NCBI GenBank assembly: GCA_021307315.1 | Contig: JAJSPD010000005.1 | Coordinates: 744,001-808,000 of the forward strand | Length of the DNA: 64,000 nt | Direction: 5' to 3' | From: Bisporella sp. PMI_857 | Lineage: Eukaryota > Ascomycota > Leotiomycetes > Helotiales > Helotiaceae | Shown: in pieces, positions 1 through 10,708 of the stretch | Position numbering within the stretch: the stretch's first letter is position 1 | Layout of the letters: the number at the start of each line of letters is the position of its first letter | Translations under genes and position numbers: made by a program | The notes under the pieces: generated by a model | Told to the model about the DNA's origin: nothing | What the model saw: the letters and a program-made list of their open reading frames with translations, nothing else | Databases searched by the model: none

Positions 1-1564
1 CTTCGAAATAGTCATTCGGGTCTTCCTCATCATAGTCGGCATTGACGCCTGGTATCCTCTCTTCTAGACCATCATCATCATCCATGTTGTCGTAGTCATA
101 ATCATCGTATGGGTCATCATCTTGTGTATCTGCATTCTCTGATTTCCTTTCAAGAGCCCTCTGTCGGTGCCGATCTTCTAGCAATCGCTCTTGCTCAGCG
201 GCACCTATCATATCAAAACTGAACCTCGAAGAGGTGCTCTTCATATGCTTTGGTAAGGCAAAGCCAGGAATATCCTTGGCTGATACCTGTGAAACATTCC
301 GCGACCGTCGTTTTCCAGAGGGAGATGCTTTTGGTTGCGTCGAAATTGGATTGATTGAGATTCGCCCGGACGTGCTTGGCCTACTCGTAGACTTTGGCGG
401 AACAGGAGGTGGCCTGTCTGGCATAGAATCTAAAATAGAAGTGCTTTCTGCGGGCTGCACTTTGTCATTCAAAGAGTCTTGGTTATTGAATTTTGAAGTA
501 GGCTCTAATGACATTCGAGCGCCTCCGGCGTATGGAAGGTTCGGCAATGTAAGGTCAGAAAAGTCACTAGCTTTCCGTACATGAGGCCCAGCAGCCGGAT
601 ATTGCTCTTCCTCAAAATCTTCCGTAAAAACTGGTGTATGACTTCCCCTCCTTTGTGCAAGCTTTTTACTTTCATCATTCGTAGCCTCAAAAGCCTCAGC
701 ATTTGGACTTTTTTGGTACTGCCCGATATGTGTTGGTCCTTCTTCTGGCCGCACGTTTGGAGTTGGGACGATTCTCCTCTGACGTGGAGCGCTAAAATCA
801 TGAACCACGGTTCCCTTGATCCGCGGATCAAACGATTCATTAAAATCATTCCCTGTCCGACTTATCTTGAGTGACTCTGCCGATAGTTGCGCTACAGCCT
901 GGGAAGTCCTTCGACGGGCAAGAAGAGACATGGGATTGAGGAGATTCAGCCGCTTGCCAGTTCGAGATTGACCCGCCTCGAAAGTAGATACCGGGTTTGA
1001 ACCAGATGGAGGAGTTGGCAATCGAGCACCTGTCGGCCGCCTGCCAGTCCCTACCGGCCTATTATTTTGCTCCGATAATGTTTGCCTATCCATAAGCTGC
1101 GGCCTCTGTCTCGAACTTGCTTCTGGCTGCATGCTTGTCTGCGGTCTCGAATACTGAAAATGGTTATTTGCTTGAGGCATAGGTTTCCCTGAAGAGTCTG
1201 GCCGTTGCACATTCGTGACGGCCATCCTTGGCTGATTGCTGTAATTCTCCATGTCTTGCCCTCTTGTGTTTGTGCTAGATGAGTCCCAATTCTGATTTCG
1301 TATGTCATTCTCCTTGCCCCTTTTGCCATTCGTAGCATCGGTTTCCGGCTGTTTTGTATAGCCTGCGCTCGAGACACGAGCAATCGGGGCCAATGTAGGT
1401 GGAGGTGACAACTTGGTTGGTGCTTCTGCATAACTGCCATGCTGGAATCTTTGCGGATGTGCATGATCCAACTGCATCGGACCTTCCCATGACGGCACCT
1501 GGTCAGGAACTGGCGAGGTAGGAGTCGAGGGCGCGCGTCGATGGGGCCGGAGGTAGGAAAACAT
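1..1564 (-). CDS. Large disordered conserved fungal protein, N-terminal part (runs off the left edge)
   Basis: One minus-strand frame is open from an ATG at 1562-1564 to the window edge, giving at least 521 residues with no stop. The end of the gene lies outside the window. The protein is rich in Ser, Pro, Arg and Gln and looks largely disordered. A proline motif (PPPVPPKSTSRPSTSGR) lies near residue 390, a more conserved-looking helical patch (FSFDMIGAAEQERLLEDRHR) near residue 460, and an acidic Asp/Tyr/Glu run follows at about 485-521. No catalytic domain is visible in the part seen. The poly-Pro and basic segments would suit a scaffold or cell-polarity protein, but that is only an inference and I cannot name the family. 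No intron is needed in this part. Confidence 0.75.
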   Translation of the reverse strand, partial: MFSYLRPHRRAPSTPTSPVPDQVPSWEGPMQLDHAHPQRFQHGSYAEAPTKLSPPPTLAPIARVSSAGYTKQPETDATNGKRGKENDIRNQNWDSSSTNTRGQDMENYSNQPRMAVTNVQRPDSSGKPMPQANNHFQYSRPQTSMQPEASSRQRPQLMDRQTLSEQNNRPVGTGRRPTGARLPTPPSGSNPVSTFEAGQSRTGKRLNLLNPMSLLARRRTSQAVAQLSAESLKISRTGNDFNESFDPRIKGTVVHDFSAPRQRRIVPTPNVRPEEGPTHIGQYQKSPNAEAFEATNDESKKLAQRRGSHTPVFTEDFEEEQYPAAGPHVRKASDFSDLTLPNLPYAGGARMSLEPTSKFNNQDSLNDKVQPAESTSILDSMPDRPPPVPPKSTSRPSTSGRISINPISTQPKASPSGKRRSRNVSQVSAKDIPGFALPKHMKSTSSRFSFDMIGAAEQERLLEDRHRQRALERKSENADTQDDDPYDDYDYDNMDDDDGLEERIPGVNADYDEEDPNDYFE

Positions 1565-2505
1565 ATTTTGTGCCAATCACTCCTGTTCCCCTATTCCCTC
1601 GATATCAATCTGCAGCAACCCGTGAGCAGATACGATGTTTACTGCTGCATCTCGTGTTCATGCCACTTTGAGCCTCTCTCCTCGTATAGCCTCATGAAAA
1701 TTCTGTCACGCCTGCGATCGCAATATCTGCAGACTGAAGGAAATCACTGCGCTCCACCATACGTCAACAAGGAAGGTTCAATGATGGGATGTGGAGAAGT
1801 CTTTATTTGCGTCAGTAGATGAGCTCTAACAAGGCTGCCAGTTAGGGAAATCAAAGATAAAATATAAAGAAAGCTTGGAAGGAAAAGTTAAGGTATGTAC
1901 ACAAAGGAAGCAAACGGTGTTTTCAATTGAGATCGTGATGAGCTAAGAACAAGGGTAAATACATTATTGAAGTGCAAGAGATGGGACCAACCTTTCCGGC
2001 CAGGGTCATTCTAAAAATACGCCACGCAAAACGTGGGATCTAGGGCCAGAATTTAGGCAAGATATGCATAACATGTCTCAGAGCTGTCGATTGTGCAATA
2101 ATATAGATCTCTGGGATTTTAATTTTATATGTTTATATTTTAATTTTTTTTTAATAACACCAGTACCATACATTTGGCCTTAGGGATGAGTTTGAAGCCA
2201 CAGCCCCTAGAGTTCAGGCTTAGAATCTATGATAAGTCTATTGAAAGTATTTGGAAAAGAGCCTGAGATAATAGAATCATTATGAGGAATTATTATCATT
2301 GCATTGTCTGAAACATGGCCTTTCTTTTCAAAAACATCATATAAATTTTATTTTTAATTTTTAAAGAGGGCCGACGGCGGATATTTCGCCATTCATCTTG
2401 CCAGTTGTATGTTGTGAAACGCCTTCCTTCTTAGTTCAGGAAGAACAAGTACAAGAACAAGACTATATAGCCCCTGACTATCGGAACTCTTCAATATGCA
2501 TTCAT
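1565..2505. other. Intergenic gap, 5' leader of the left-edge gene and 3' flank of the lipoxygenase gene
   Basis: No convincing gene. The stretch is AT-rich, with A/T runs near 2115-2155 and 2340-2365. Both neighbours are on the minus strand, so it should hold the promoter of the left-edge gene and the 3' end of the lipoxygenase gene. Confidence 0.6.
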
Positions 2506-4550
2506 TCAAATCGCAAGATAGAACGGAACCGTCCCCGGATCCAAATCAAAATATACAAACGGCAGCCCCTCACTTAAACCATTCTCACCAAAGCCTCTTC
2601 CCCTTACCACCTTGCTAAAGGCCTCCATTTCCTCCTTAAATTTCGCCGCTGCAACGCCCACTTCAGGCTTCAATGTGCCCAGTAACGCCGGGTCTGAGAA
2701 CGCCCATATCAGCGTACGGTTTGTTAGATCGAGGTCCTGGCAGTTAAAACGAGCTGTCAGATCCATCTGGCCAAGCGCCTGCTCAAGCGGCGGCAGGAAT
2801 GGCAGCAAATCCGTAAGACCTTTCTCTGTGGGTAGCGATTGATAGAGAGCAAAAGGGTGGAAAGGAAGCGTACCGAGGGCGGCGAACGCGTTATTCGTAT
2901 TGAGGGCGTGGTGAGCTACACCGCAGAGGAAAGCGAAGTGTGTTAGGACTTCGACAAGCACGGGCTTTGAGGCGGTGGTGGGGAAGTCGAGGACTTGCGC
3001 CGGACCATTGGCTTCAGCAAACCAGGCTTGTACCTCAGTGTCAGCTTCAACGTCAGAGGCGGCGGGATAGTAGGAGTCGACGAAGGTAGTGAAGAAGTCA
3101 TGTTGGCTTTCTCTGATCTTGCTAGCGTCTTCATAGAACGGGAAGTTTTTGAATTGGGGGAGATGAGAGGATGCATCTGGAAGAATTCCACGGGCTGCAA
3201 AGTCAGTGGCTAGGTAGTTGGACTCATAGTTTCCGCCGCCATTGCGCCAGAATTCTGCTACAAATTGGGCTGCACCTGTGCTATTGAGATAGAAGTACAG
3301 GTCAATACTTCCACCTGGTTTGGTGAGAAGGTCTGTTCCAGCTCTGGAACATGTGTTAGTGGCAGAGCCGCAATCTCACGTGGGTATGGTTTACACTCGA
3401 ATTGCAAATGCTTGATACATTACTGCGCGTGTCAGTTCGTTGACGAGGAAATCGTTGCTGAACTATGCTTACAGCGGGTCAGAATCGCAAGGATTGGGTG
3501 CTCATCACTGAGAGTTCGTATTGCAGCCTCCTGAACGATCTCAGCAACGTCATGGGACGCTACTAGATGATAGAGCTGGGAATGCGCTAGATCATTTCCG
3601 TTGAAGATGATTTTGGCAAGCAGCCAATCATTCTCCGAATCCAGGGGAGTGTAGACCAAATTGGCCTCAGTATTTGTTGCAATTGCAAGCGGCAGAAAAT
3701 CACCACTCTTAGGATGAAGGTAGAAGTAAGCTGTGGCAGCGGCTCCAAACCTCTCCGTCTTCGCATACTTGGCCTGGTAGCTGTGGTCCACAACAAATAG
3801 ACGACCTGAACTCTGCAACTCAAATAGTGTTAAACCCGAGAGCTTCGTGACGATTTCATCATCCACTAGAAATGGCAGAGCTGCATCCGCACTGAAACGC
3901 TTGAGCGGATATGGATTGAGGGAGAGTCTCTCCATAGAAAAGTAGAGATCTTGCGTGTAGTTGGTGAGAACACCCGGGTAGACTCCGTCTGGAACGGAGG
4001 TCTTCCATTGTCCATTATAAAGCTTGGTGACATAATCCTCAAGACTGTTCAAGCCACCACTCTGATTCTTGATTAGTAGTCAATAGCTATGTATATCATT
4101 TACACGTACTGCGTTGACTAGAAGATGGAATATTAGCCTAAGTGAAACGAATCACATAATCTGAAAAACTGCTTACTCGCGGCAGAAGCAGTACGATGAT
4201 CTAATATCGCACGCTGCGTAGAAGGGGCATGGTCAGCATAGAACAACGCGAAATCTCTATTGACTGTCGTGGTGCCAAGGGACCCAGTTGGAAAGAATGC
4301 AGCGTCTCCCATCAAAGACGGCCCATACAAGAAGCCTGCTCGTTTCACCTATAGCACGCTGGGTTAGCTCTGCCGGTGTAAACCTCCGTCATGTTTTCTT
4401 GCCCACCTCGACGGAAGCCGCACGGGAGACCGGATCGTCGTCATATTGCGGAAGTGTTGCCAGTGAAGCATTGGCCTGCCTTTTAGGTAGAGCTGCGCCA
4501 TTAACATTAGCTGCTCCAAGACCGGCTGTGACAAGGAGATTTACGCGCAT
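2506..4550 (-). CDS. Secreted lipoxygenase, fungal manganese-type family
   Basis: Dioxygenase that inserts O2 into polyunsaturated fatty acids; the family is secreted. My six-exon model is 4550-4407, 4348-4177, 4117-4110, 4067-3473, 3422-3395 and 3343-2506, which gives 594 residues. A signal peptide starts at MRVNLLVTAGLG. Metal ligands are visible: His275 and His280 in HLVASH, His460 and Asn464 in HHALN, and the C-terminal Ile594. The segment EIVQEAAIRTLSDEHP and the downstream GTLPFHP are typical of the family, and about 600 residues is its usual length. The third exon is only 8 bases. Its flanking signals (TTCTAG and GTACGT) and the frame support it, but the acceptor after it could also be 6 bases further on, which would remove two residues. 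Manganese rather than iron is assumed from the family and cannot be read from the sequence. Confidence 0.93.
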
Positions 4551-5189
4551 AATGGCGATTCTTGAAACAATGGAAATAATGAGAGACGATCTGGATTAAG
4601 AATATCGCGCGGATATGTATCCATCATTATATGATCATAGCAAATTGGAAGAAATAGTGGTTTAAGGCACAGTCAGAAGTCCAACAAATGTAATTTGTAA
4701 GTTCGTAACCTAAAATCTATATTCGACCACCCCTTTATGGAAGGCAATACTCGTCTAGAATTAAGGGTTAAGGATACACAACCACCAAGATTGTGGGTCT
4801 TTTTTGGCAATTTAAGCGAGTCGGCAGAAATTGGTGATTGGTCTAAGCAAGGTTGGCATCAACACATTTTACGATTTGTCCTTTCAATGGCTGGCATTGG
4901 GACGGGAGATCCAGTTCTGACATGCTTGAGCCTCCACAATTACCACATCTGATTTTCGACCTTCGTACATTACCCAATTGCGGAAGAGAATGAGGATGGC
5001 AGAGGCAATTTCTACACCCAGCCCATATTCCGAACCGAACAAGGGTTCTGGGGTAGAAGAAGCTTATTCTGCGCCACCCGTGCTCTGATTTTTCATCGAG
5101 ATGGCCGGCCATGCCGTAGGATTCTCTCCATACATCAGAGTACGAGCCTAGAGTGAAACGTAGAATTCAAGGGCAAGTGGAAATCCGCT
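4551..5189. other. Intergenic gap upstream of the lipoxygenase gene
   Basis: Holds the lipoxygenase promoter and the 3' flank of the acyltransferase gene. An 89-codon minus-strand frame at 4843-5112 contains several Cys (CRNCLC, CGNCGG), but I could connect it to no exon or family and do not call it. Confidence 0.5.
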
Positions 5190-6924
5190 TCACAATGCAG
5201 GCCCTTCAAAAATTTCTCGTCTTAAGCTCATAAATGCGCTCTGTTTGTGAGGAAATGTGATCTCGCCTTCTTTCAGAAACCCGGACTCGCTCAGAGTGGA
5301 GATGAACCTGCCGAGAAATCAGTCACACAGTACCTGGGCCTAAGTGTACGGCTACAACTGAAGCAGAGGTATGGGGTATGTACCTTGTGTTGTCGACCCT
5401 AGGTTCGAGAACCACAGAATTCGTCCGGTAATCCTGTACAAAGGCCCAATGCGCTAGAGCTGTTACCCAACATTTAACTCTACTCTTTCCTCTAAATTCT
5501 TCCTCTCCAACAAGAACATGAATTCCTCGATCGTGCTCTCCGGCTCTTTCTCCTAGATGTCTACCCAATATATCTTCTTTTATCCAATAGATTTCAAAAT
5601 ATCCAAAAGGTTTTCCATCCCATAATCCAATAACGGGAAAAGAATGCTTCGACGTCATACCGCTCTGAAGGAAAGTATCTTGAGTGCTTTGAGGACCTGA
5701 ACATCCCCAGAATTTGGAAACTCGGGGCATATTCATCCACTTGTTCAATAATTGAGCATCCGTCATATACTGAGTATCCTCCTTCTCTGATGGAGGAGTA
5801 GAAGAGCTTGGATCGGGAATCGAAGATACAGATATATGTGCTGGAAGAGATAATAATGATGTATTTGTGTGGTGATGAAGAGGAGGTTGTAAAGTAGACG
5901 TGGGCCCACTATAAGCCACTGGTCGTGGGGATAGAGAAGCTGTGCGAAAAGAAAGATACTGGCCGATACTCGACACGAAGCGTGTATAGAAAATCTCACC
6001 TTGACGAGGCGGTTTTGGACGAAGTGGATGGCGTATACCAGATGTCATTGTATATTGCAAAGGTGGTGGCGGATAGTATGTTGGCAAATGGCTTCCAGAT
6101 GAGAATGGACCATGCGGCCCGGGAGACCATAACCCAGGACTTCCCGGCTGGGTAGATGCATGGTCCGACGTTTCTTTTGTGATTGGTGAGTGATTCCGCT
6201 CCCCACGCACAGGTGAAGTCGGCCTGCTTCCATAGGGGGTTGTGGGAAATGGAGACCCAGCAGCAGGACGTAAGGTGAATAGAAACAACTTGGGCGATAT
6301 TTGCCAGAACATGCGCCGTGAAATAAACATCTCTGACCACCCGTCTGCAGTATTCTCTTCTGGATTTATGCCAACGGTTGAGTCTTCCGAGACAATTAGC
6401 CCCATCCGCTCAAGCTTCTGTATCAAATTTCGGCCGCGTAGAACACCCTCCCTTTTTATATTGATCCGCCATTCGCCTCTCGGCTTGCCCTCATCTGGGG
6501 TATTCTTCGATGCTTCAGTTGCCAAGTACGGTGATGGTTCCGTCTGGTGAAAGTACCAATATAAGGAAGCCCATAGCATCATAGCTATCTGCCGGGTGGG
6601 ACTAGTGGGGGTTTTGAAGTCCTGGCTTGAAGGGTTCGATATGGAGGAGATGAACAGGTTGTCATTGTGTAATGTGGGGTGTTTATATGGATGTATGTGA
6701 TGGCGTTTTTCCTTCGGCATGCCACTCAGCTCAGGGTCATTGTCTCCGGTGGAAGCATGCTCGTCCGAGTAGTCCTCCGATTGAATGATAACGGTCCACC
6801 CCGCTGGAAAAACGCTGTTGTGCACATTGAGCTCGTTTGCCTTGAAGAAATAGCCTCCGAAGACCGGAAGTACAGTCAAGTTCTGGCCGTTCGGCAGGCG
6901 CACAATATTTGGCGTTGGAGCCAT
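5190..6924 (-). CDS. N5-hydroxyornithine acyltransferase, siderophore biosynthesis (SidF/SidL family)
   Basis: Acyl-CoA:N5-hydroxyornithine acyltransferase, a step in making hydroxamate siderophores for iron uptake and storage. Two exons, 6924-5384 and 5307-5190, give 552 residues; the 76-base intron splits the codon of Arg514. The N-terminus (RLPNGQNLTVLPVFGGYFFK) and the C-terminal acetyltransferase domain are both family-like. The latter contains GYFEIYWIKEDILGRHLGE, DRGIHVLVGEEEFRG and LEPRVDN, then ITFPHKQSAFMSL in exon 2. The middle (about residues 225-330) is a Pro/Ser-rich insertion that makes it longer than the roughly 460 residues I expect. The C-terminus (EGPAL) is not a PTS1 signal. 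In Aspergillus SidF is peroxisomal and SidL cytosolic, so this points weakly to the SidL type. No non-ribosomal synthetase or other siderophore gene lies nearby, and I saw no clear SreA-type GATA site upstream. Confidence 0.92.
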
Positions 6925-7536
6925 GCTTGCTTGGGTGGTCTGCTGCGAGATGTTGGTGAGAAAGGAAAGCTGTGTAGCCCGGAAAATGTGGAGTGCTTGC
7001 CAAGAAACAGCTTTGGAGGAATGTCTTTAGGTGTAGGATAGTCGATACTGGTTATCAAAGTTTCTAGAACAGATCGCTAGCTCATCAAACTTTGGATTTG
7101 TATATAGAGAGCTGGCAGCCAGCGAAGTTGTTGCAATTATGGCAAGTTCTGCCACCTGGCTGGGCTGTAAATGAATCCATAGTGGGGTTGTTGATGGATT
7201 ACATCGGCTGACAACACAAAGTGGTGGGAAAGCCCTCACAAGTTAGTGGTCTGAGCATCTCGAGCATCGGCGTAGACCGCACGAAAGGAACTTATTTTTT
7301 CTCTGCGAATCTCAGTGGCTCCTACTCATTTGTAGCTATGGGTTCTTTTTCTCGACCATAGAGAATGTAATCAGATGTTAATCTGGTTTTAGTCAAAGAC
7401 ATGGACTGGAGTGTTTGCGTGACTTGACTGTTGACTTGGGAAGGTTCCAAGGTAGGTAGGACATTGGTATTAGATTTAAAGTTTGGGGAGGGAGAGAGAG
7501 ATAGAAGGCCGAGTTTCATTTATAAAGGGAATAAAT

Positions 7537-7554
7537 TATATATATATATATATA
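7537..7554. repeat. (TA)9 microsatellite
   Basis: Eighteen bases of alternating TA, seen directly, in the gene-poor stretch upstream of the siderophore acyltransferase gene. Confidence 0.9.
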
Positions 7555-7724
7555 TTAGGTTTGCAGTTCGTTATTTGAAAATGCTAATTAGATTAGGTTA
7601 TTTTCCACTAAGAACTAGGGATCATCGAGATGGTACAGGCACAGCATAGGAGGCTACTGCAGTACTTTTAAGAATGTGCAGTTTACCCCACCGTTCATGA
7701 TTTACGTATACCGAGACAAACCAC

Positions 7725-7813
7725 GTACCCTCCGTACTGTACTGGACTGTACTGACACCACTGTACAGTAAGTAGGGTACAGTTGCTGTTAAGACGGTAC
7801 CTATTTACAGTAC
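7725..7813. repeat. GTAC-rich block (irregular TACTGTAC-type repeats)
   Basis: Seven GTAC tetramers start at 7725, 7734, 7739, 7749, 7763, 7777 and 7797, and an eighth at 7810. Most sit in TACTGTAC or TGTACAG contexts. By chance about one every 256 bases is expected. GTAC is its own reverse complement, so the block is a series of small palindromes. Its role is unknown. Confidence 0.8.
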
Positions 7814-9719
7814 TAAGGTATATATAGTATGCAGTAAGTAAAGTAGTATTGGAAGTGTTGCAAGATCCCTTGGCGCCTCTCCCTCCCCCCTACTTTTACC
7901 CACCTTTGTATGCTACCCTTGCTCCAACGACCAGCCTTCCCCTATACCCTTACTGTACATTGACCACTACCCTGGCCCTTACTAAACCACCCCCTACTCC
8001 TACCACTCCTTAGTTGTACTACCATGAAAAATTCGCCGCCCTGGTCTTTCTTGCATTTGCTCGTTCCTCTTCATGTACTATATACTATACAGTTTTTGTC
8101 AGTGTGCCTTACAATTGGCGAATGACTTCTTCCTTCGCAGCCCTTCCAACACTGATACCCAACACACGCGTTGATCATTTTCTACTCATTGGTTCCTTGT
8201 TTACGGGTCTTCGTGTCCCCCATCTTCCCCTTTATCCAGCGAGAATTCATCTCCCGCCTACAAGATCCCTTAACCTTATCTCATCTACGTCGGAGGCGGA
8301 CACCACGGCCGTGCTTGACAACTTGGTGGGCATGACAACGTCAAACCTGTTGCACCACAATGTTGATTTTGTTGGGCCGTTCGTTGACTCCTTATGCAGC
8401 TTGGATTTTCTTGTTTTTGCATTCGTCGCTTTGTTCCCAATTTCAAACATTTCTGCAGCCGCAAAGTCTCTTGGTTGGCAGATTGCCTATCATGGTTAAC
8501 GGCCGCTGTGATACCTGACCAATCCCAGGATGATTGGGTTCATAAAACGATATGCGGTATGAAGACGGCGTGATCGAGCCGGAAAGTTTATCATCGTCGC
8601 AAGCAAGTGGGAAGTCCGAAAACGTTTCCAGAGATTCCCCTGGTGAGCGGGAAGCTGTGCCGGAAAGATATTTTTACATGTAGTTGCTGGTAAATACTGC
8701 ACCGAAACCCAATTCTCTCCTTACAACTCCTTAAATAATAGATTTAATGCGTCTCATAGATAGGGACTTGAGCAGATCTTTTGGCAACGTCCGAGATCAG
8801 CTACTTCCCTTTGCATATGCGTACGTATCTAAAAGAGGGGCATTTTCTCTGGCTCATGCAGTTGTTGGGCCTGCAAAACGGCTGACAGGAAATAGCCTCT
8901 CTATAGCATGATTTCGTGCTCGACCTAGGATTATGGAGCTCTAGGTAGGAATTTTAATAATGACTATCCTGCCAGGCTCTACATTGCTACACAATTTCGT
9001 GCTGGACGATATTCAGCCAGGCACGGAATGGTTTACCATGAGATGTCTCGGTGACAGAAGTGCCTCCTGTCTCAACCCATGTCTGCAAGGCGTAAGCTTA
9101 AGCTTGACCATTAACCTTGACTTTCGACATGTCGCAAGCTTATAATCGCGTCAATCCTTACAAATTCCCACCAGTTTCTGGATTGGGTCAAAACCTAAGC
9201 CTAGTCATTACCACCACGTTGGAATAAAACAAAACGTCATGCATTTTAAATTCAAGTTACTGTGCTTCGGATGTTACATTCATCCAAGGATTCGAGGCGC
9301 CTCAGGCGCCGGAGGTTGGTCCTCGTCCTTCGAACCTGCCAACAAACATACAGAAAAATTCCCGATGCGTCTATTCCAACGTCACGGTGGCGTGGCTCTC
9401 TACCCAAAAATGCCTGCCCTGTGCTGGGCAGACCTCTATCACTATTTCATGACCAGGTTGCATCGACATGATATCGCCAGTCTCCGGGGAACACGGGGCC
9501 CTGCCGGCCGTGCATTTGCCCTAGTAAAGTTCTCCTAGTGTCAATCAACAATCCAACTCAAGAATTATGAACCTGCTGTGTACATTTCGACAAGTGGGGC
9601 TGCTATTTCAATCTTCTCGCATGTCACATAGGAGATCGAACGATGTTACTCAATCTCCCCAATTGAGCCTGCCCTGAACTAACTAACTGCTGAGCCACGA
9701 AAGATCTATCATATTGAGA

Positions 9720-10708
9720 ATGACGACTCTAGCTCCATTGGCGATGTCGCAGACAAAGGACGACCTGCTTCGGCACTTGAATCTTAGTCCAGATATATAC
9801 ACCCTGATGGCGGTGAGTTAAGCTCCGCCAAAAAGAGCCCCAAGTTGAGATATACTGCCATCAATACTCTGAATCTGGGGCCAAAACCAGAGTGCTTGCT
9901 GATATTTCTGGGGCCGTCAGAAGGAGGTAGATCGTGCTTATAAGGAATTGACATCGAATAAACACAATCTGAAGAAGAACTGTAAACGAAAGCCGCCTTA
10001 CGATTGGAGTGACATCGTCGAAAAAGCCAAAGATAGAGCAATGGAAGCCATTGCTCAAAACGGAGACACATATACCACCTATTACTGGAATCTGGCTGTC
10101 CCTACCGAGGATTGCCCGAACTGGATTGCAAGGTGGTTCTTATATCATAAGTTTAGGTACCGTGATGGCCGGAATAGAAATCTGGTCAGAGGAAATAGCG
10201 CTTACGGCGGCAACGAGCCGAGAGAAACTTACTCCGATCGTGCTGCAGGTATGGGAGATAGTAGTAGCTACTATGCTTCTCCTTCGGGCTCTGCTTCTTA
10301 TGGTGTGTACCGGCATCTCCTTCCACCACCCCAGTTAAAATGTGTATCTGTCAATCGCCATTTGAATTTGCGCGATGCTACCCCCTTTTCGTCTTCGGCA
10401 CCATCCAATATCGGTGCCGCGCAATGTAAGGTTAGCTCTAGAATTTGTCTGACATGCCGCAGGCCAGTACTATCAGGTTTATCACCCTCACCCAGAAGGT
10501 TTGTGCATAGCATTGATTGCGCTGCGGAGCCTTTCCTCCTTCCAGGATAGGTCGAGTTTAGAGAAGCCGCTAATTCTAGACAGATTCCAGCTCCAGTGCG
10601 CCGTTATCAGGATACGATTCAACTTATACATATACAGAGGTTCAGGTTGATGGAAGAGCATTGGGGACGTATTATGACCCAGTCAGAGACGCTGGGAGTG
10701 GACGATAA
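9720..10708 (+). CDS. Uncharacterised protein with a Trp/Arg-rich core and a Ser/Tyr-rich tail
   Basis: Four exons (9720-9812, 9921-10302, 10463-10498, 10584-10708) join to 636 bases, 211 residues, with matching phases at every junction. The intron ends are GTGAGT/GTCAG, GTGTGT/CGCAG and GTTTGT/GACAG. The basic middle is the distinctive part: YDWSDIVEKAKDRAMEAIA near residues 52-70, then CPNWIARWFLYHKFRYRDGR near 90-110. The last 80 residues are low-complexity Ser/Tyr/Gly with repeated YY and end in GTYYDPVRDAGSGR. No signal peptide, membrane span or catalytic motif is seen. I have the impression that such proteins recur as hypothetical genes in related fungi but cannot name a family. The aromatic, arginine-rich core would suit nucleic-acid or protein binding; that is inference only. 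Confidence 0.8.

Larger units (their letters stand above)
6925..9719. other. Long gene-poor stretch
   Basis: I find no gene I can defend. From 6925 to about 7300 it should be the promoter and leader of the acyltransferase gene. A (TA)9 repeat and a GTAC-rich block are listed separately. The plus strand from about 7860 to 8020 is strongly pyrimidine-rich and ends at a Kozak-like ATG at 8024, as many fungal promoters do. That ATG opens only about 33 codons, and the longer frame at 8014-8499 lacks an ATG at its start. A non-coding transcript is possible. Confidence 0.45.

Noticed and set aside
4843..5112. Cys-containing 89-codon frame on the minus strand
   Set aside because: The Cys spacing matches no module I know, and no upstream or downstream exon joins it.
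8014..8499. 161-codon plus-strand frame after a pyrimidine tract
   Set aside because: It opens with TTG, the nearest good ATG (8024) is in another frame, and no motif or conserved-looking segment is seen.
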